Positions 45,101 to 58,100 of a stretch of 64,000 bases of DNA are shown here, one piece after another. The position numbers were made by a program, and so were the translations under genes. The stretch's first letter is position 1. Every line of letters begins with the position of its first letter. Location of the stretch: assembly GCA_902729315.2 (NCBI GenBank), contig LR746268.1, positions 8,353,501 through 8,417,500 of the forward strand, in the 5' to 3' direction. Source of the stretch: Spirodela intermedia. Lineage: Eukaryota > Streptophyta > Magnoliopsida > Alismatales > Araceae. The notes beneath the pieces are model-generated. The model made no database searches, was not told where the DNA came from, and saw only the letters and a program-made list of their open reading frames with translations.

Positions 45101-46985
45101 AAATTAGCTGCTGCTGCCATTGAGTTTGACCTCCTTTGGTTCTGAGACGAGCATCTGTTATCACTGTGTCTTTTCTTATTGGTGCGATGTTTTCTCTTCG
45201 CACTGGTAGATACATACCATACACAACCATCATGACTCATAGGTATGTACAATATATAGCCAAGATTATAACTGGTGGCGCTGAGCATCTGAATGAAGCT
45301 ACTGTTTTGGGTTGTATATTATATTCATTCGCAAGGAAATGCCTGTAATACATGGGAGTCACACTTTCCTCGAGGATAGTTTCGAAAATGAACAGAGAGG
45401 GAGAGGTGTGTGAATCTACAGGGCGAGTCTCAAAGCCACCCTGGTTTTTCTGGGCCTAGGTCAAGAATTAAGGTCAACCCCAGCCCTGGCATCGTGCTTT
45501 GCCAGGCTTGGCCAATGCTCTACCAGATTCTGTCGTGGAAAGAGTCCTGGTTCCTCTGTGCAGCAGCCTGACGGCATGTCATGTAGTGGCCCACTTGCTT
45601 CATATTTAAACCCTCCTCCCCCCAGCCGCACACCAGGGTTGGGTTTTTCTGGGTCCTGTTAGTTGGCATACCATTTATATCCTGCATCATTTACAATTTG
45701 GGTGTCGCTCCCTCTGTGTTTGCAGATGATATCCTGCCTTTTTTCACCAAATTATATATATATATATATATATTGAAAGTGGACAGTATGAGTTGACAAA
45801 TTAGGCATTGAATAGTCAATATTATGAACATTCATTCCATGTTGAAATCCATGTTTGAGAAATGGTGAATAAATGTTCGTCAAATAATTTGAACATCTGA
45901 TGATGAATCTCAGCTTCTGGGAATTCTCTCTGAGCTACTCTGACGTCATTCTACCATTTAGGGATGGACGATAATGAAACCATACGGATTAACAGAGGTG
46001 GTGGAGCTGACCCTGAGGGCGATCTACCCGGTGATCTTTACGTCAAATTGAAGGTAAATTTCCCCCTTTTGCATCCTATCTCGAGCAAGAATTTCTAAAT
46101 CCATTCACTGAACCATCATCTGAATTTCACAGGTTCATCAAGATCCTGTTTTTAGGAGAGAAGGCCGCGATATTCATGTCGATGCCGTTTTGAGCGTCAC
46201 TCAAGTAATTCTCTCTCCTCATTCATCGCTTCTGCGTCGTTCTTCCTATTCCTGCGTTGAACGATGATGTTGGCAAAAATATATTTTTTTTCCCTTCCAC
46301 TTATTAAAATAATCTCTTGGATCATATTATTCTGCGATTCCCATCTGATCTTCGCCGTCCAAATCCTGGTTGACTTTTGCAGGCCATTCTGGGAGGAAGC
46401 ATCCAAGTTCCCACTCTTACAGGGGACGTTGTCCTCAAGGTTTGCTACGGTGCACCATCATCTTCTCACTCAGCTAGACTTCCGCGCAACTCCATGGGAG
46501 CTAAAATATTTGGCTTTCTGTCCACAGGTTCGTCAAGGCACCCAACCTGGTCAGAAGGTCGTGCTGAGAGGGAAAGGTGGGTCCCAGCCAGGAACCCAGC
46601 TCTGATGCCGTCCGTCATCCATCCATTTTCCTTCATCTGGATGCTCATACATAACCTGCTGTTCTTCTGCAGGGATCAAGACGAGGAGCTCTTCCTTCTA
46701 CGGCGACCAGTTCGTCCATTTCAACATCAGCATTCCGACGTAAGTCCACTGTCTCATCCTGCTCCCTGATCCCTCCACACCCAGTGAGAGATCCGACCGT
46801 TCTGCAGACGAATCTTAGCGATCTGAGTCAACGGATCACTCTTGAGCTTTGTGTTCATGGTGGATACTTCTGCGTGCAGGAACTTGACCCAACGGCAACG
46901 GGCGATCATCGAGGAGTTTGCGAAGGAGGAGCAGCAACGTGAGGATTTCAAGGGTGCTGCTGCCGCTGCAGGAGCATCGGGTTGA
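36108..46985 (+). CDS. GFA2: Type-I DnaJ/HSP40 chaperone, mitochondrial (GFA2-like)
   Basis: Co-chaperone of mitochondrial Hsp70. Arabidopsis GFA2 is needed for polar-nucleus fusion and synergid death. There are seventeen exons: 36108-36197, 36289-36367, 36643-36734, 38137-38220, 38309-38347, 40631-40747, 42513-42554, 42654-42741, 42847-42911, 43004-43078, 43959-44031, 45962-46053, 46133-46204, 46383-46439, 46528-46576, 46673-46739 and 46880-46985. They join in phase to 428 aa. The N-terminus [19 protein letters not shown] is an Arg-rich presequence. The J domain ([20 protein letters not shown]) continues to the HPD motif in [10 protein letters not shown] Gly/Phe region follows. Four zinc-finger repeats come next: [24 protein letters not shown] and CKTCKGGK. 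The last is degenerate, as in Arabidopsis. The substrate-binding domains include [15 protein letters not shown] and [12 protein letters not shown]. Large introns (for example 38348-40630) contain no gene I recognise. The exon-2 donor (G|GTGGGT) is the least certain. Confidence 0.9.
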
Positions 46986-48654
46986 CTTTCGCAGCAATAT
47001 CTGTGTCCATTTTTGAAGGGTTTTGTAGGAAGGAAATATAGCGTAGAACCCATTGTAGGCTCCTCCGCAAACTATAGTCATGCACGTTATGTATTCTTTG
47101 AAGAATATGGTTTTCCCGGTAATAATTTCACTTGTAACATTATCATGTTCCTAGACAGTTAATCTCAGGGGGTGTATATAATCCATTCATCCGAATCAGT
47201 CCTGTCCGGAAGGAAGGGAGGCACCTTCTTGGGTTATTTATTTATTTATATAAAAATAAATAAATAATTGAAGCATGCTCTTTGTTCTTATCGTCGTAGT
47301 ACATTCTGGTGGTTTGGAGGATAACTTTTTTTTCTTCTTTTTTTTCTACTTGCAAATAATTCTGCTTCATTTGATTATATTATTGAAATTATATGTTTTA
47401 AGAATAACTGAGACATTATTTTCGTATAATTCATAAAGCTATGTCTGATTCCCCTCCTTGAAAGCAACCCCTCCTCCCGAGAAGTCAACGGCCGTTGATG
47501 ACGTAGCGAGATAGTTGAGCACAAACTGCCGTTGATGAGTCACATTTATCGGTCTGGCCCAGTTTTTGTGAATTTCAGCTCATTCAGCTCAATATGTCAT
47601 TTTGGCCCAAAATTTGAAGCCCATTGAAGCAAAATATGGCCCATTTTGGACTTCCCGGCCCATTTACTTCCATCTCTGTAAACGGACCAAGATATGTGCC
47701 CCCCCCCCCCCCCTGAGCCCAGCTTGAACGACTGCATGTACGAGGAAGGGAATTAGACCGAATTATGCGATTAAATATCTCTCCTTCATTTCAATGTTAA
47801 TTAAATCTCATGATTAATATATCAACTCCATTTTTAAATTAAATGATGTGATTAAGATTCCTTACTGCTTTTCCGTACTTTACTTTCGGTCGTGCAGTTC
47901 TTGTTCTGAGCTCAGCCATGGGTGCCATCACTCTCTCTCTCTCTCTCTCTCTCCCTCCATTAAAGGAGCGGTCTTTCTTCCTACACGCAGACGTCCGGTG
48001 GGGAGGCGTCCACTATGGCAACCCTACCGTGAGTTAGGGTTCCGGGCCGGCGGGAACCCCATGAACTGCCGGAAGGTCTGCCGGAAAAGAAGACCCATTG
48101 ATTTCCAAGCCCTCCCGCCGTCCGGTGAAACCCGTGTCGCAGTCACAGCTCTGTTCAAGGAGCCCCCCTGGCCGGTGGGGAAGGAGGAACTCGGCGGCAG
48201 CGGCCATCTCGGAGCCGTCGCCGCTGCAGATGGCTGCGACGGCAGCAGTGGCATTTACTGCCGCCGCTGTTTCGCCACTAAATGGGTGCGCCCAGCTCTT
48301 GCTCTCTCGCACTAAATGCCGGGAACGGATATTGTCGCGTGTGTGCTGGCTCTGCTACTTTTTATCGTCAGCACGCCGAAGATCTCGCTTGCGGTCGGTG
48401 GCTCGTGGACCATCGCCGCCATTAAAGCTCCTTCATTTGCTACCGTACATCGTCTTTCATGTCTCCCAGTCACATGCAGACCTGAATGATCGCAGCAACT
48501 GGGCGAGAACGAGAGAGAGAGAGAGAGAGGGAGAGAGGCGGCGGCATGCATCGGCCGACGGAGATGGAGAGACTCGGCGGCGCCAACCATAGTTTCCACA
48601 AATAACACGCTTTCCATAAAAGAATCATGACTCGGAATCATTTTGTAGGGGCGA
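46986..48654. other. Spacer between convergent DnaJ and GLOX genes
   Basis: DnaJ 3' UTR, then AT-rich spacer to about 47880 and GC-rich DNA to 48600. It contains a C(13) homopolymer at 47701-47713, a (CT)n run at 47937-47953 and a (GA)n run near 48511-48530. The overlapping frames at 47848-48641 show no family motif. Confidence 0.4.
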
Positions 48655-50310
48655 TTAGTGGATATTTATCCACACGCCCTTGCTGGGCACGCCCGCGTGC
48701 ACGACAAAGAGTAGGTAATACCCCGGCGGCGCTATGTTGGCGCTGGGCGGAGCCGCCGTTGTCGCTTGGTACGCCTCGCCCCCCGCCGACTCCACTTTCT
48801 CCACCGCGAGCACCACCATGCGCTGGTTCATTGCCAGCGAGTGGGTGGTGAACGACGGAGCCAGCAGTGCCACCACCACGCCGCCCTGCGACTCGTACTC
48901 GGCCACCTCGAAGCTCACCGCCAGCGGCTCTCCGTAGCCCACTGCCCCCCTCGGCACCGCCTCGACGGCCGTGGGACGCCGCCCGTCGTACGCCGCGTCG
49001 AGATACGGCGGATAGAACGCCTCCAGCCGCAGCTCCGTCGGATACTCCACGCCAGTGAAGTTGTAGTATATGTGCGGGTTGCTGCCGCCGACGAGCACAC
49101 GGCCGAGAGTGTCCACCATCGCCGCCGAGTGGTACATTCGGGGGATACCAGAGCGGCTGAGGACGCTGAACCGCCCACCGGAGGGGCCGTCGGGGCGGTA
49201 AAGCAAGGGAAAGGTGACAGGATCCCGGCCCAGTTCCCACCCCGCCGTGCCCTTGCCGGCGCCGTTGACGATAATGACGTCGCCGGTGGGGAGCAACAGC
49301 ATATCCCCCATAACGCGGGCCGCCGGCATGGTCTCCATCCGCCAGGAAGCTCTCGGGTCGGTGAGGACTAGCCTGCCGCAGGTTCTAAGAGCGGGGACGA
49401 AGGTCCCGTTGAGGGCCTGCTGGTAGGACCCCCGCGGGGCGCCGCCGCAGATGAGCACCTCCGCCACCAGGGCGGCGGCGCCGCCGGCGGGGAGGCGGAG
49501 GGGGAGGAGCACGGAGGAGCCGGTGCTCGGGTAGTTGCGGGGCTCGCCACCGGGGATGGCTGGGAAGGTGCGGAGCACGCGGCCAGTGACGTAGTCGATG
49601 GCGACGGCTCTGGTGTTGGCGAAGACGAAGAGGGAGCCGTCGGGGAGGAGGTGGAGGAAAGGGTAGAGGTTGTTCTCTGCTTCTCCATCCCGGGTCTCCC
49701 TCAAGAAGGGGAACTCCGCGGGCTGCGCCTCCTCCTCCCTGGGGAAGAACTCGTAACTGTACTGCCTCCGGCCGCCGACGATGACGACGCGACCGTCGGG
49801 GAGGATCTGGTTGGTGGCGTACCAGCGGCGCACGGCGAGGTACCCGGGGTGCTCAACCCAGTCGCAGGCAGCGGTGGCGCCGCCGTGGAAAGCGCATGGG
49901 GCGAGGGAGCGGACGACACGGTCGCCGTCGTTGTAGCCGCCGGACTGGAGCAGCGTGCCGTCGGGGAGGACGGCCCCGGAGGAACACCAGGTGTCGGTGA
50001 GCACCGTCAGCGGCGCCACCGCGTTGGCGGAGACGTCGTAGAAGAGGGAGTGCGCCGTGCAGTCCTTCTTGAGGACCGTGTCCAGCGGGTCCTGCCGGCA
50101 CCGCCCGCCGGGAAGGGAGAGGTTCGAGGCGCCGAAGTCCGTCCTGTCGAACATCGCCACCTTGTCGTTTCTCATCAGCTGCATGTGCATGGCGGAGATC
50201 CCGATGCTCTCCCGCAGCACCCGCCACTCCCCTCCGCCGCTCCACCCCGCCATCGCCGCCTGCGCGAAGAAGAAGAAGATGAAGAAAGCCAAATGATGGT
50301 GTTCCGCCAT
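48655..50310 (-). CDS. GLOX: Aldehyde/glyoxal oxidase (GLOX), copper-radical oxidase
   Basis: Secreted single-exon enzyme of 551 aa. Plant GLOX proteins oxidise aldehydes to acids with release of hydrogen peroxide in the cell wall, notably in anther and pollen tissue. Residues 1-21 form a signal peptide. The glyoxal-oxidase N domain (kelch-like beta propeller) carries repeated LPDG turns (VLPDGTLLQSGG, ILPDGRVVIVGG, LLPDGSLFVFAN). The DUF1929 C-terminal domain ends the protein. By analogy with galactose oxidase the radical-copper site is complete. Cys109 in TDTWCSSG would cross-link with Tyr164 in RRWYATNQ. Tyr393 and His394 in RMYHSAAM and His490 in SFTTHSLAMNQR would bind copper. These correspondences are inferred from motif position. 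The coding sequence is very GC-rich and intronless, like the receptor kinase and subtilase in this window. The start ATG directly precedes the hydrophobic signal. Confidence 0.93.
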   Translation of the reverse strand: MAEHHHLAFFIFFFFAQAAMAGWSGGGEWRVLRESIGISAMHMQLMRNDKVAMFDRTDFGASNLSLPGGRCRQDPLDTVLKKDCTAHSLFYDVSANAVAPLTVLTDTWCSSGAVLPDGTLLQSGGYNDGDRVVRSLAPCAFHGGATAACDWVEHPGYLAVRRWYATNQILPDGRVVIVGGRRQYSYEFFPREEEAQPAEFPFLRETRDGEAENNLYPFLHLLPDGSLFVFANTRAVAIDYVTGRVLRTFPAIPGGEPRNYPSTGSSVLLPLRLPAGGAAALVAEVLICGGAPRGSYQQALNGTFVPALRTCGRLVLTDPRASWRMETMPAARVMGDMLLLPTGDVIIVNGAGKGTAGWELGRDPVTFPLLYRPDGPSGGRFSVLSRSGIPRMYHSAAMVDTLGRVLVGGSNPHIYYNFTGVEYPTELRLEAFYPPYLDAAYDGRRPTAVEAVPRGAVGYGEPLAVSFEVAEYESQGGVVVALLAPSFTTHSLAMNQRMVVLAVEKVESAGGEAYQATTAAPPSANIAPPGYYLLFVVHAGVPSKGVWINIH

Positions 50311-50844
50311 GGCCGTCCTCCTCTGCTCCTCCCCAGCTCAGGGGGGCTCTTTTCTGGGGGGATTCAGGGGAGGCCTTCTTTGCGCTTCTTGATTTCTTGG
50401 TGGGCGGTAGAAGGGTCCGTCCACTTTTTGTCCCCGCCGAACCCACACGGGCCATGCCCACCTGGTCCTCCCCTGCTCCACCATCCTGTCCAAACGAGCT
50501 CGGGGCATTTCATTCAAGAAATCCGACAACCAGTAAGAAGACCTTGCAACCGGGGAAGCCCTACATCTCATTCATTAATCAAAGACAAAAACATAGGAAA
50601 ATTTGACGGCCAACCAAAGAATAACGCCGTTAAAATCTTCTAAGCACGATATTAATAATAAACACAGTGCCGGCCTTACATTACAATAGAATCAAAAGAA
50701 GAAGAAGAAGAAAAAAAAAGAGGCCTGGGTTTAAGCTTAATGGTAACAACTTGTCACAGGCATCATCATATGATCGACGATACAGCAAGGCACGCAACCC
50801 AGTTTATGCTTCTTCTTACGCCATGAATAGAACCTGGTATGGTC
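50311..50844. other. GLOX upstream region and V-ATPase c 3' flank
   Basis: About 530 bp containing the GLOX promoter/leader on the minus strand and, toward 50650-50844, the 3' UTR of the V-ATPase subunit gene. There is a GAA-rich tract at 50699-50720. I see no other feature. Confidence 0.4.
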
Positions 50845-53800
50845 TTAATCGGCCCGAGACTGGCCAGCGCGTGATGAGAGGATGATGCCGACGATGAGAC
50901 CATAGAGAGCAAGCGCCTCGGCGAAAATGAGGATGAGAATCATACCCACGAAGAGCTTTGGCTGCTGCGCGTTGGCCCTGCAAGAACGTGAGAACAAGGA
51001 TTCAAAAAAACATCTTCTTCCAGGATGAATACGCAGGAAACGATGGGTTCAATTCGTCCAACTGATGGAACAAATGCCAAGCAGAAGCAAAGATCATCCA
51101 CCCGTGGATCTCAACAAGTCAAAGCCGACGAGGTCAAAGTCATCATAATTAGAAACCCCAGATTGATTACCAACCCAGAAACACAGGTTTACATCTTCAA
51201 AAATAAACGAGGAAATGAGGGGAGGGGGAATGCCACTGTAACCAATGGGGACAACCCTTGCTCCCGTGGCAAGACACCATTTTTTTAGCATGCCAATAGC
51301 GGGGAGAGAAACGGGAGAGGGTGGAAGCCACAGCAGGCAGGCATGGAACTAAGACAGTGGGGATGAACGACGAAGAGATCTGCCAGCCCTGTTTTTTTAA
51401 GAAACTTGTTGAGTGTGTGTATTGATCGCTAGTTAGCTACAGTCCACAATTGCAGTCCTCTTCTCTTATCAGACTTTTGGATGAGAAAGAGAGACGTTCT
51501 TTTAAAGAGGGAGGGAGAAAGCGAGGGCCAGGAGGATGAGGAGGATGTAGTTCACTCTCCCGTTAAAGGGAGGATATCTAACGCGACTAGAGGAAAGAGA
51601 TCAATCAGTTGACTCCATCACAAGCTTTTTCCTTAATTTTGCATTAATTTCCCTACCCCCCTCCCCTTGCTCTTATTCATTTCGCCTTCATTTTCTGTCC
51701 CCACAGCTACCCCCTTCTTGCATCCTAGACATGAAGGGTGGCGAGAAATTTAGCACAAGTTAGTCAAAACATTTTAAGCTGATCATGAATCACGATAGCT
51801 CCTAGGGAGATCCGGACTGGAGGTTGTTTTTAGTAAGACAAATGGCCTGCAGTAAGAGACAAAAACCACACATATTTCACATCCTAGACCACGCCACTAA
51901 CAAGGAAATAAGTGGGAAAGGTGGGAAACGGTACCACTTCACCTCCCTATTAGTTTCACACACCCACTGCACCTCCCTGTAATTGGCTTTCAGGTTCCAG
52001 ATCGCAGATCCTCGATTCTTCTCCGGATCCAAGAAATGGAGGTGAAGAGGAGAAGAAAGGAAAAGAACAAGAAAACCTCTAGAGCTTCCCCTGATAAATT
52101 GCAGGAACAGGAAAAGTGTAGAGACTGATTAAAGCCACACACATGTTCAGGTATCTGGTGAATCATATCAAACATCTCATAGATGTTGAGAATGAAGTAC
52201 GTTATGGCATAAGTGAAGATAGCTCACTGACAGGAATTGCCTGAAATGGCGATGACAGTTGTAAAGCCGAATTTTATGAGATTTTTAGGGATGACATGCT
52301 CAGAAAATTTGAAAACACATGATGTGTATGCATATATGAGGCCAAAGAAGGAGATGATAATGACAGCCGGAGAGACATTTGATTGGTCGGGCATAAGCAT
52401 TTCAACCTCCTGTGTGAAGCTCGAACAAGGGGATTATCCACGCCAAAAAAAACTCGAAAACCATCCGTGATGGAGCCAAAAAGATAATTGTAGCAGAGGC
52501 ATTGCTCCAAAGAAAGAAATTAAGCATAGCTTGAAGGCCACAAGTAAAACGATCTAAAATCTGGATATTTGGCGTTGGTATCCTTCCTACCCACCTTTAA
52601 AAAACATCGCTGGACCTCTAAAACTTGGTAGAATATAAATTACTGGACATCTGTTGAGCTAACAATCAACTTGCAAGTGCGTCTGTGCTGAATATTTATA
52701 TTAAGCATGTGTTGCACTTTCGTTTCTGAGTTCTAAACATCATATACATTTTCTGGAAACTCCAACGAACAGATTAAGGATCACGGTAGAAAAATTTCAG
52801 TGCATGCTACCATATATTTTTTTTAGAAATCAACAACCACCAAATCCAACATCGAAAATATATGGTGGATACACATACGAGTCCATTTCACATACTAAAT
52901 GGTTATCACTGAATAGTTATAACACCCTAGGACAGATACTTATATTACTACCAGACATCCATACGGTACCTGTTTCCTGACTATCGTCCAGGGTATAAAC
53001 TATGCTCTTGAGGGATAAGGACTATCTTCCAGCGGAAGGGACCATCAGAGAAAATTTTAGGAAAGAAAGAATGGATTTCTTTACAAAGGGGAGAAAGAGG
53101 GGGAGGATCTTATGTTCCTTCTTCTACCTTATCTTTGTAGTCGAAGGTCAAATTTCTCTAATCATATGGGGTACATTTAACTTTTTAACAGAGAACCAAA
53201 AGCTTGTACGCACTGACATTCATTTATTCATCCAAAACAGAATAAATAAGTTTATGAACAATGTTATGCGCTACTAATCATTACAACACTGAAAATCTCT
53301 ACATCACGTAACACTTGAAGGACTTGAAAGAAGGATAAAGAGTTTGATCACAGAAAAATAATTACCAATATGAACCCACGAAAATAATTATTCGTACACG
53401 TCACGTGATCAACTCTTTCATTTATTGTCAAAAACCATGTCAAAATAAATGGAGATAAGATTTAGCTTAGAGAGAATGGAATATCAAAATAAATTACAGC
53501 CACTAAAATGGTTTAACTTATAACTACTGAATCTTATGTTCTTGTTTTAAGTCTACAAAGTCTGGATTTGCATGGGAAATTCTGGTGAATATAACATTCA
53601 GAAGGAACATAGTGGCAAAGGTCTAATTTACATGCCATTAAATTGTCTGATCAACGAATAGAATCACGGAACTAATCTTTTACTCATTGGGACTGGGAGG
53701 TCATATTTTCTCCTCTCCTTCTTGGAGATGTTTATAATCTTCAGAAATCAGTAAAGAAATGAAGTTCCGTACTTAGAACTAAAAACATGGTTGTAGGAAC

Positions 53801-54613
53801 CCCTCAGCGCCCACCAATGCTACAATTGAATTGAGTTTTGCATTAAGAACTTTAACAAGTGGGAAAAAAACTAATTTTCTTGGAACTATAAACATTCGAT
53901 ATCCAACATAAATTTCATCCGACCATTTCGAACATTTTTCCTCCCAAGATATCAACTTGCGCCCGTAAAAGTTTTCAAAACAACTAGCGGATCATCAGGT
54001 AGCACAACCCATACTATAATATATGAATCACTAACACCCGTCGACAAGGGAAGAAAATGAAAATAGAAAACCGAGTATAAACAAGCAGGTCGCATGGATC
54101 ATACATGATCGATGACGAAGGAAAAGGATGTCAAGAAGATAAGTTACCGCACTCCAGCGTCCCCAACGATTCCGATAGCCATCCCCGCGGAGAGCCCCGC
54201 GAGACCGCACGCGAGACCAGACGAGAGGTGTGCATACCCATCGAACAAGTAATACGGCTTCGCCTTGGGGTTTATCCCCGTGCTAATGATAACTGCGATG
54301 ATCAAGCCGTAGATCCCGAGCACTCCCGCCATGACGACGGGAACAATGGACTTCATCACCAGCTCCGGCCGCATCACACCCATCGATGCGACCCCCACCC
54401 CGCTCTTCGCTGTCCCGTACGCCGCCCCCATGCCTGCCAGAAACAAAAAAACGCTATCAAAGCCACACAAACCGGACCGCGGCGCGTCAATCCGACCAAA
54501 TCAAGGACAAGAGAATCCTCCTCGGGAGGGGATTTACAGGAGAAGACGAGGGCCGCGGCGGCGCCGAGGAAGCCAAAGAAGGGAGCCGTCTCATTTCCAC
54601 TGAATTCAGTCAT
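50845..54613 (-). CDS. VHA-c: V-type proton ATPase 16-kDa proteolipid subunit c
   Basis: Proton-carrying rotor subunit of the V0 sector of the vacuolar/endomembrane H+-ATPase. Three exons, 54538-54613, 54148-54433 and 50845-50977, encode 164 aa in consistent phase. The protein is nearly invariant with other plants: [59 protein letters not shown] and [20 protein letters not shown], ending [10 protein letters not shown]. There are four membrane helices. The essential proton-binding Glu is residue 141 in helix 4 ([11 protein letters not shown]). The second intron is 3.17 kb (50978-54147), very long compared with the 76-bp and 286-bp exons. It contains AT-rich sequence and chance frames but no gene that I can identify. 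Confidence 0.97.
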
Positions 54614-55153
54614 TCTCCTCGGGAATCCTAGATCTCGGAGACCCCAAATTCCTTCGCCCTCCCTCCCCGTTCTTCTTCCTCCGCCCTCTCTCAGCAAGTC
54701 CAGGAAGGAAAGCCCACCCCACAGATGCAGAACTCTTGTGGAGATCGAGACCCCCAAATCTTCTTAACAATCCTCAAAACTCCTTAAAATTGCGCAGCTA
54801 TTCTCCTGGCCACGTGGCGGGACCACAGCTCAGCTAATTTGTTTAAAACATGATTTCTATTAAAAATACCCTCCCCGCGGTTGTGATGGGAGCATCGGAT
54901 CTACACCAAATCGATGGCCAGGGTGAAGGATGACGTGTCCTCACTACGGGACCCACAACGGCTAAGAGGGAGGGAGGCACGTCGGCGTCCAGCAGCAACC
55001 TGCACTCACATTTCGATTCAGAAAGCCGTCGAAAACAGTACAATAACACCAACGCAGAGCAGAAACAGGGGAAGCCATGGATGCCGAGCAGAGTCGACCC
55101 AAGAGCTCCGCCAATTGAAGCTACGCTAGCGAAAACCCTAGAGGATCACCGTC
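54614..55153. other. V-ATPase c promoter/leader and TIC110 3' flank
   Basis: 540 bp. It holds a CT-rich leader of VHA-c on the minus strand (54614-54760), then spacer. ORFs at 54843-55129 show no motif. CCACGTGGC, a G-box-like core, lies at about 54811-54819 in VHA-c upstream DNA. Confidence 0.4.
54811..54819. promoter_or_regulatory. G-box (CCACGTGGC) upstream of VHA-c
   Basis: A palindromic CACGTG core in CCACGTGGCG lies about 200 bp upstream of the VHA-c start codon. G-boxes bind bZIP and bHLH factors. Its role here is inferred from sequence and position. Confidence 0.5.
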
Positions 55154-58100
55154 CTAGAAGGCGAACTCTTCCTCCTCGCTCGCCAGGGGGAGTCCGCCGC
55201 GCTCCGCCGCGTCCCGCAGAGCCGCCGCGGTGTCGTCGGAGATGCCGAGCAGATACTGCAGGCGGGAGAGCTTCTCCGGCTTGGGGATGCTCTTCAGGTA
55301 AAGGCAGTAGAGGTCGGCCAGCTCCTCTGGTGAAGACCAGGAGAGCGGCTCCGAGGGGACGGCCCGGTCGCAGGCGAGCATGTCGTTCAGGGAGGACGCC
55401 TGCAAGAGAGAATCGCCATCGATGTCAATTCCTCCCCGAGGTATGACGAAGCCTAATTTTCCTATCCGAAATGCTCGATTTGGGAATGAACGACGCACCA
55501 CTCCGTCCCGATTCCGCTGCCGAAGCAGCGACACGGCCTGAACCAGAGAGTTGGAGAGCCTGATCCTCGCGAGCTCGTGAACAACCTCTCTGGCCTTGTC
55601 GGCGTTGATGTTCAGGTCACTGGGAATCTTCTCGTAGACCTCCTCCTCGTCAAACTCCCCGGTGCCCGAGGAGAAGATTTCATCCACCGTCTTCTTGAAG
55701 AGATTCTCCCGCAGGCGCTCCGAGATCATGCTGTCAAGATCAACGCTCGCCTCCTTGAGCTCCCTCACCTGCTGGATGCCGATCCTCCCCTGACTGACGG
55801 CCGTTTCAATGGCGGCCGCCATCTTCGTCGTAGTAATGTTCTTGATGACCTTCTGCGCGTACTCTCCCGGCAGGCCCACCTGCTTCTGCACCTCGGTCAG
55901 CTGATCGATCCTGGCCTTGGTCAGCTGCCCGTCGGCGAGGATGACCTCCGCCTGCTTCATAAACGCCTGCTCGGCCAAGCTCCTGTGGATCTCCACGATC
56001 TCTTTACCAGTCAACCCAAGAATTCCCCCAAGCTGATTCAGAAGAAGATACTCCGAATTGTCCTTCTTGGTGGTGATCTGGGCCCCAAACGGAACCACAG
56101 TGACCTCCCCTGAGAGACAGAACAGTAAGTATGTCCTGTAGAGATCCGTCCTGTCCCTCTCTGGCAGGTCGTCCTTGAGATTGATCTCTGTCTGGCCGGG
56201 CTTTCCCAGCTTAGCCTCGAGCTCCTTGCTGGGTCTGGTCTTTCTCAGTGTCTGCAGGGACTCCCACTCTTCTTCTTCTTCCTCAATCTGCTTGGGAGGC
56301 TCTTCAGCGGGCTCTGGTTCTGGCGGCGGCGCAGGGGCCTCTCCCTTGATATCAGCGACGAGCTCGGTGACGACCAGCGTATTGAATGCAATCATCTTCT
56401 TCAATTCTCTGGCAGACTCAATGCGATTCCCGGCCCCTCTGGAACGCTGTACGTAGTTCAAGAACACCTTCCGCACCTGCAGATAACCCATTTCATGGGT
56501 CGCGATCAGATCCAAGGTAATATAAAAATCCTCTTTTTTACCAGAATAATCAAATCACAAAGGGAAGGCCCGAGTCTCCGAGCAGCATCTGGCAGGGAAA
56601 AGAATCGTACAGCTTTGCTGGCAATGGCCATGGCGGCATCTTTCGTCAGCCGCAGGCCTTGAGAGGCCTTCCTCACGGAGGCTCTGATGTCAGCGTCGTA
56701 TCCCTCAACGCCAGAGGCAACCGCGTCCTTCACAACCTGCAAGTCAACGCACAGAGAAGGCATCATTGAAGGAAAAGGAACCGGAGAACTTGAATCTCAA
56801 CGTTCCAAATGGGGAATACCCGAAGAACACCTTCCTGACGGAGAAAAAACAAGCCTTTTTTGTACGTATAATAAACCATCATTTTTTTTTAATCTGCATA
56901 TAAATTATCCCTCCCAGAGCTAAAAAATGACAGAATTATGCACCGTATTAACCACTGACCTTCTCAAACAAGGTGCCACATATGTCGGCATGGGCAGCAT
57001 CGACAGTTTCTTGGGGAATGCAAAGCATGACACGCAGTCGAAGCAATGCGGCAACGTCCTCCTCACCAAGCTCCTTATCAGCCACACACTGCTGCAGCTT
57101 ATGCCTATAAATTTCTGGAAATAACTCAAGCGTGGGTCATTTTCGACACAGTAATAAGCATCCAAAGGTCACAATGATCTGAAAAGCAGAAGCGAGTGCA
57201 ACATGCGTGGCTTAGAGCACCTGATAGCATCATTCTACCGCGTTTTAGGATTACATCCCATGATCAAAAATGGCTCCATAAAACTACATCTGAAACAGGT
57301 TCACTCCGCGGAAGTGTTCCACTTTACTTATAAAATTCAGTAGACTGTGGATTTCTGGCAAGGTAGATGGTTTCATCCATTTTCTCCATTACTACATACT
57401 GGAATCTTTCGATGAGCTGATCACCAAAACCATCCAGGAAACCGATTGTCTCTACCGCTTAAATCCACAAGAATACTTCATGGGCTGATCATATTTCCTC
57501 CTGACTTCTTGAATCCGGTGGAAAAAAAATAAAATTATGAGCTAACTTGAATTACCATCGGACTAGACAAGTTCATCAGAAGATTTCTACGAAAAATGGG
57601 CAATGATGCTGAACAAGAGGTGGGTAGAAACGATGGGCAGCTGCAAACAGATTGGGTCGTAGATCTCGGTGCCAGACTACATTAAGAAAAGTTGGATATT
57701 ATTTTAGATTAGTGCCATATGAAAAGAAGACAGCAATTCTAGTCAACGATGCAAGAAGTAAATGAAAGAAGATGGCAATAGTGGACATGATATTCAGGTT
57801 GGTTGACTTTCACAGTGACTCGCAGGAAGTTCACATAAAGTGGTCAAAGACTTTGTAAAGATTTAACAAAGTTTTAGGTTCCAACATACCTTGATGAATC
57901 TCACTAGCCTTCTGGGGGTCAAAGCGCAACTCATCACAAAGGGTCTGGAGGAAAGCTGCTTTGCTCGGAGCAGCTTCCAAGCTGCCACTGGTGACAGCTT
58001 GTGAAAGTCGCTTCCTGTAGGCCTTGGACGTAATATCTACCATAATAGTTTCAACCTCGCGCTTGCCCAACCCAAATATGTTTCTCAGCTGAGCCAAAGC

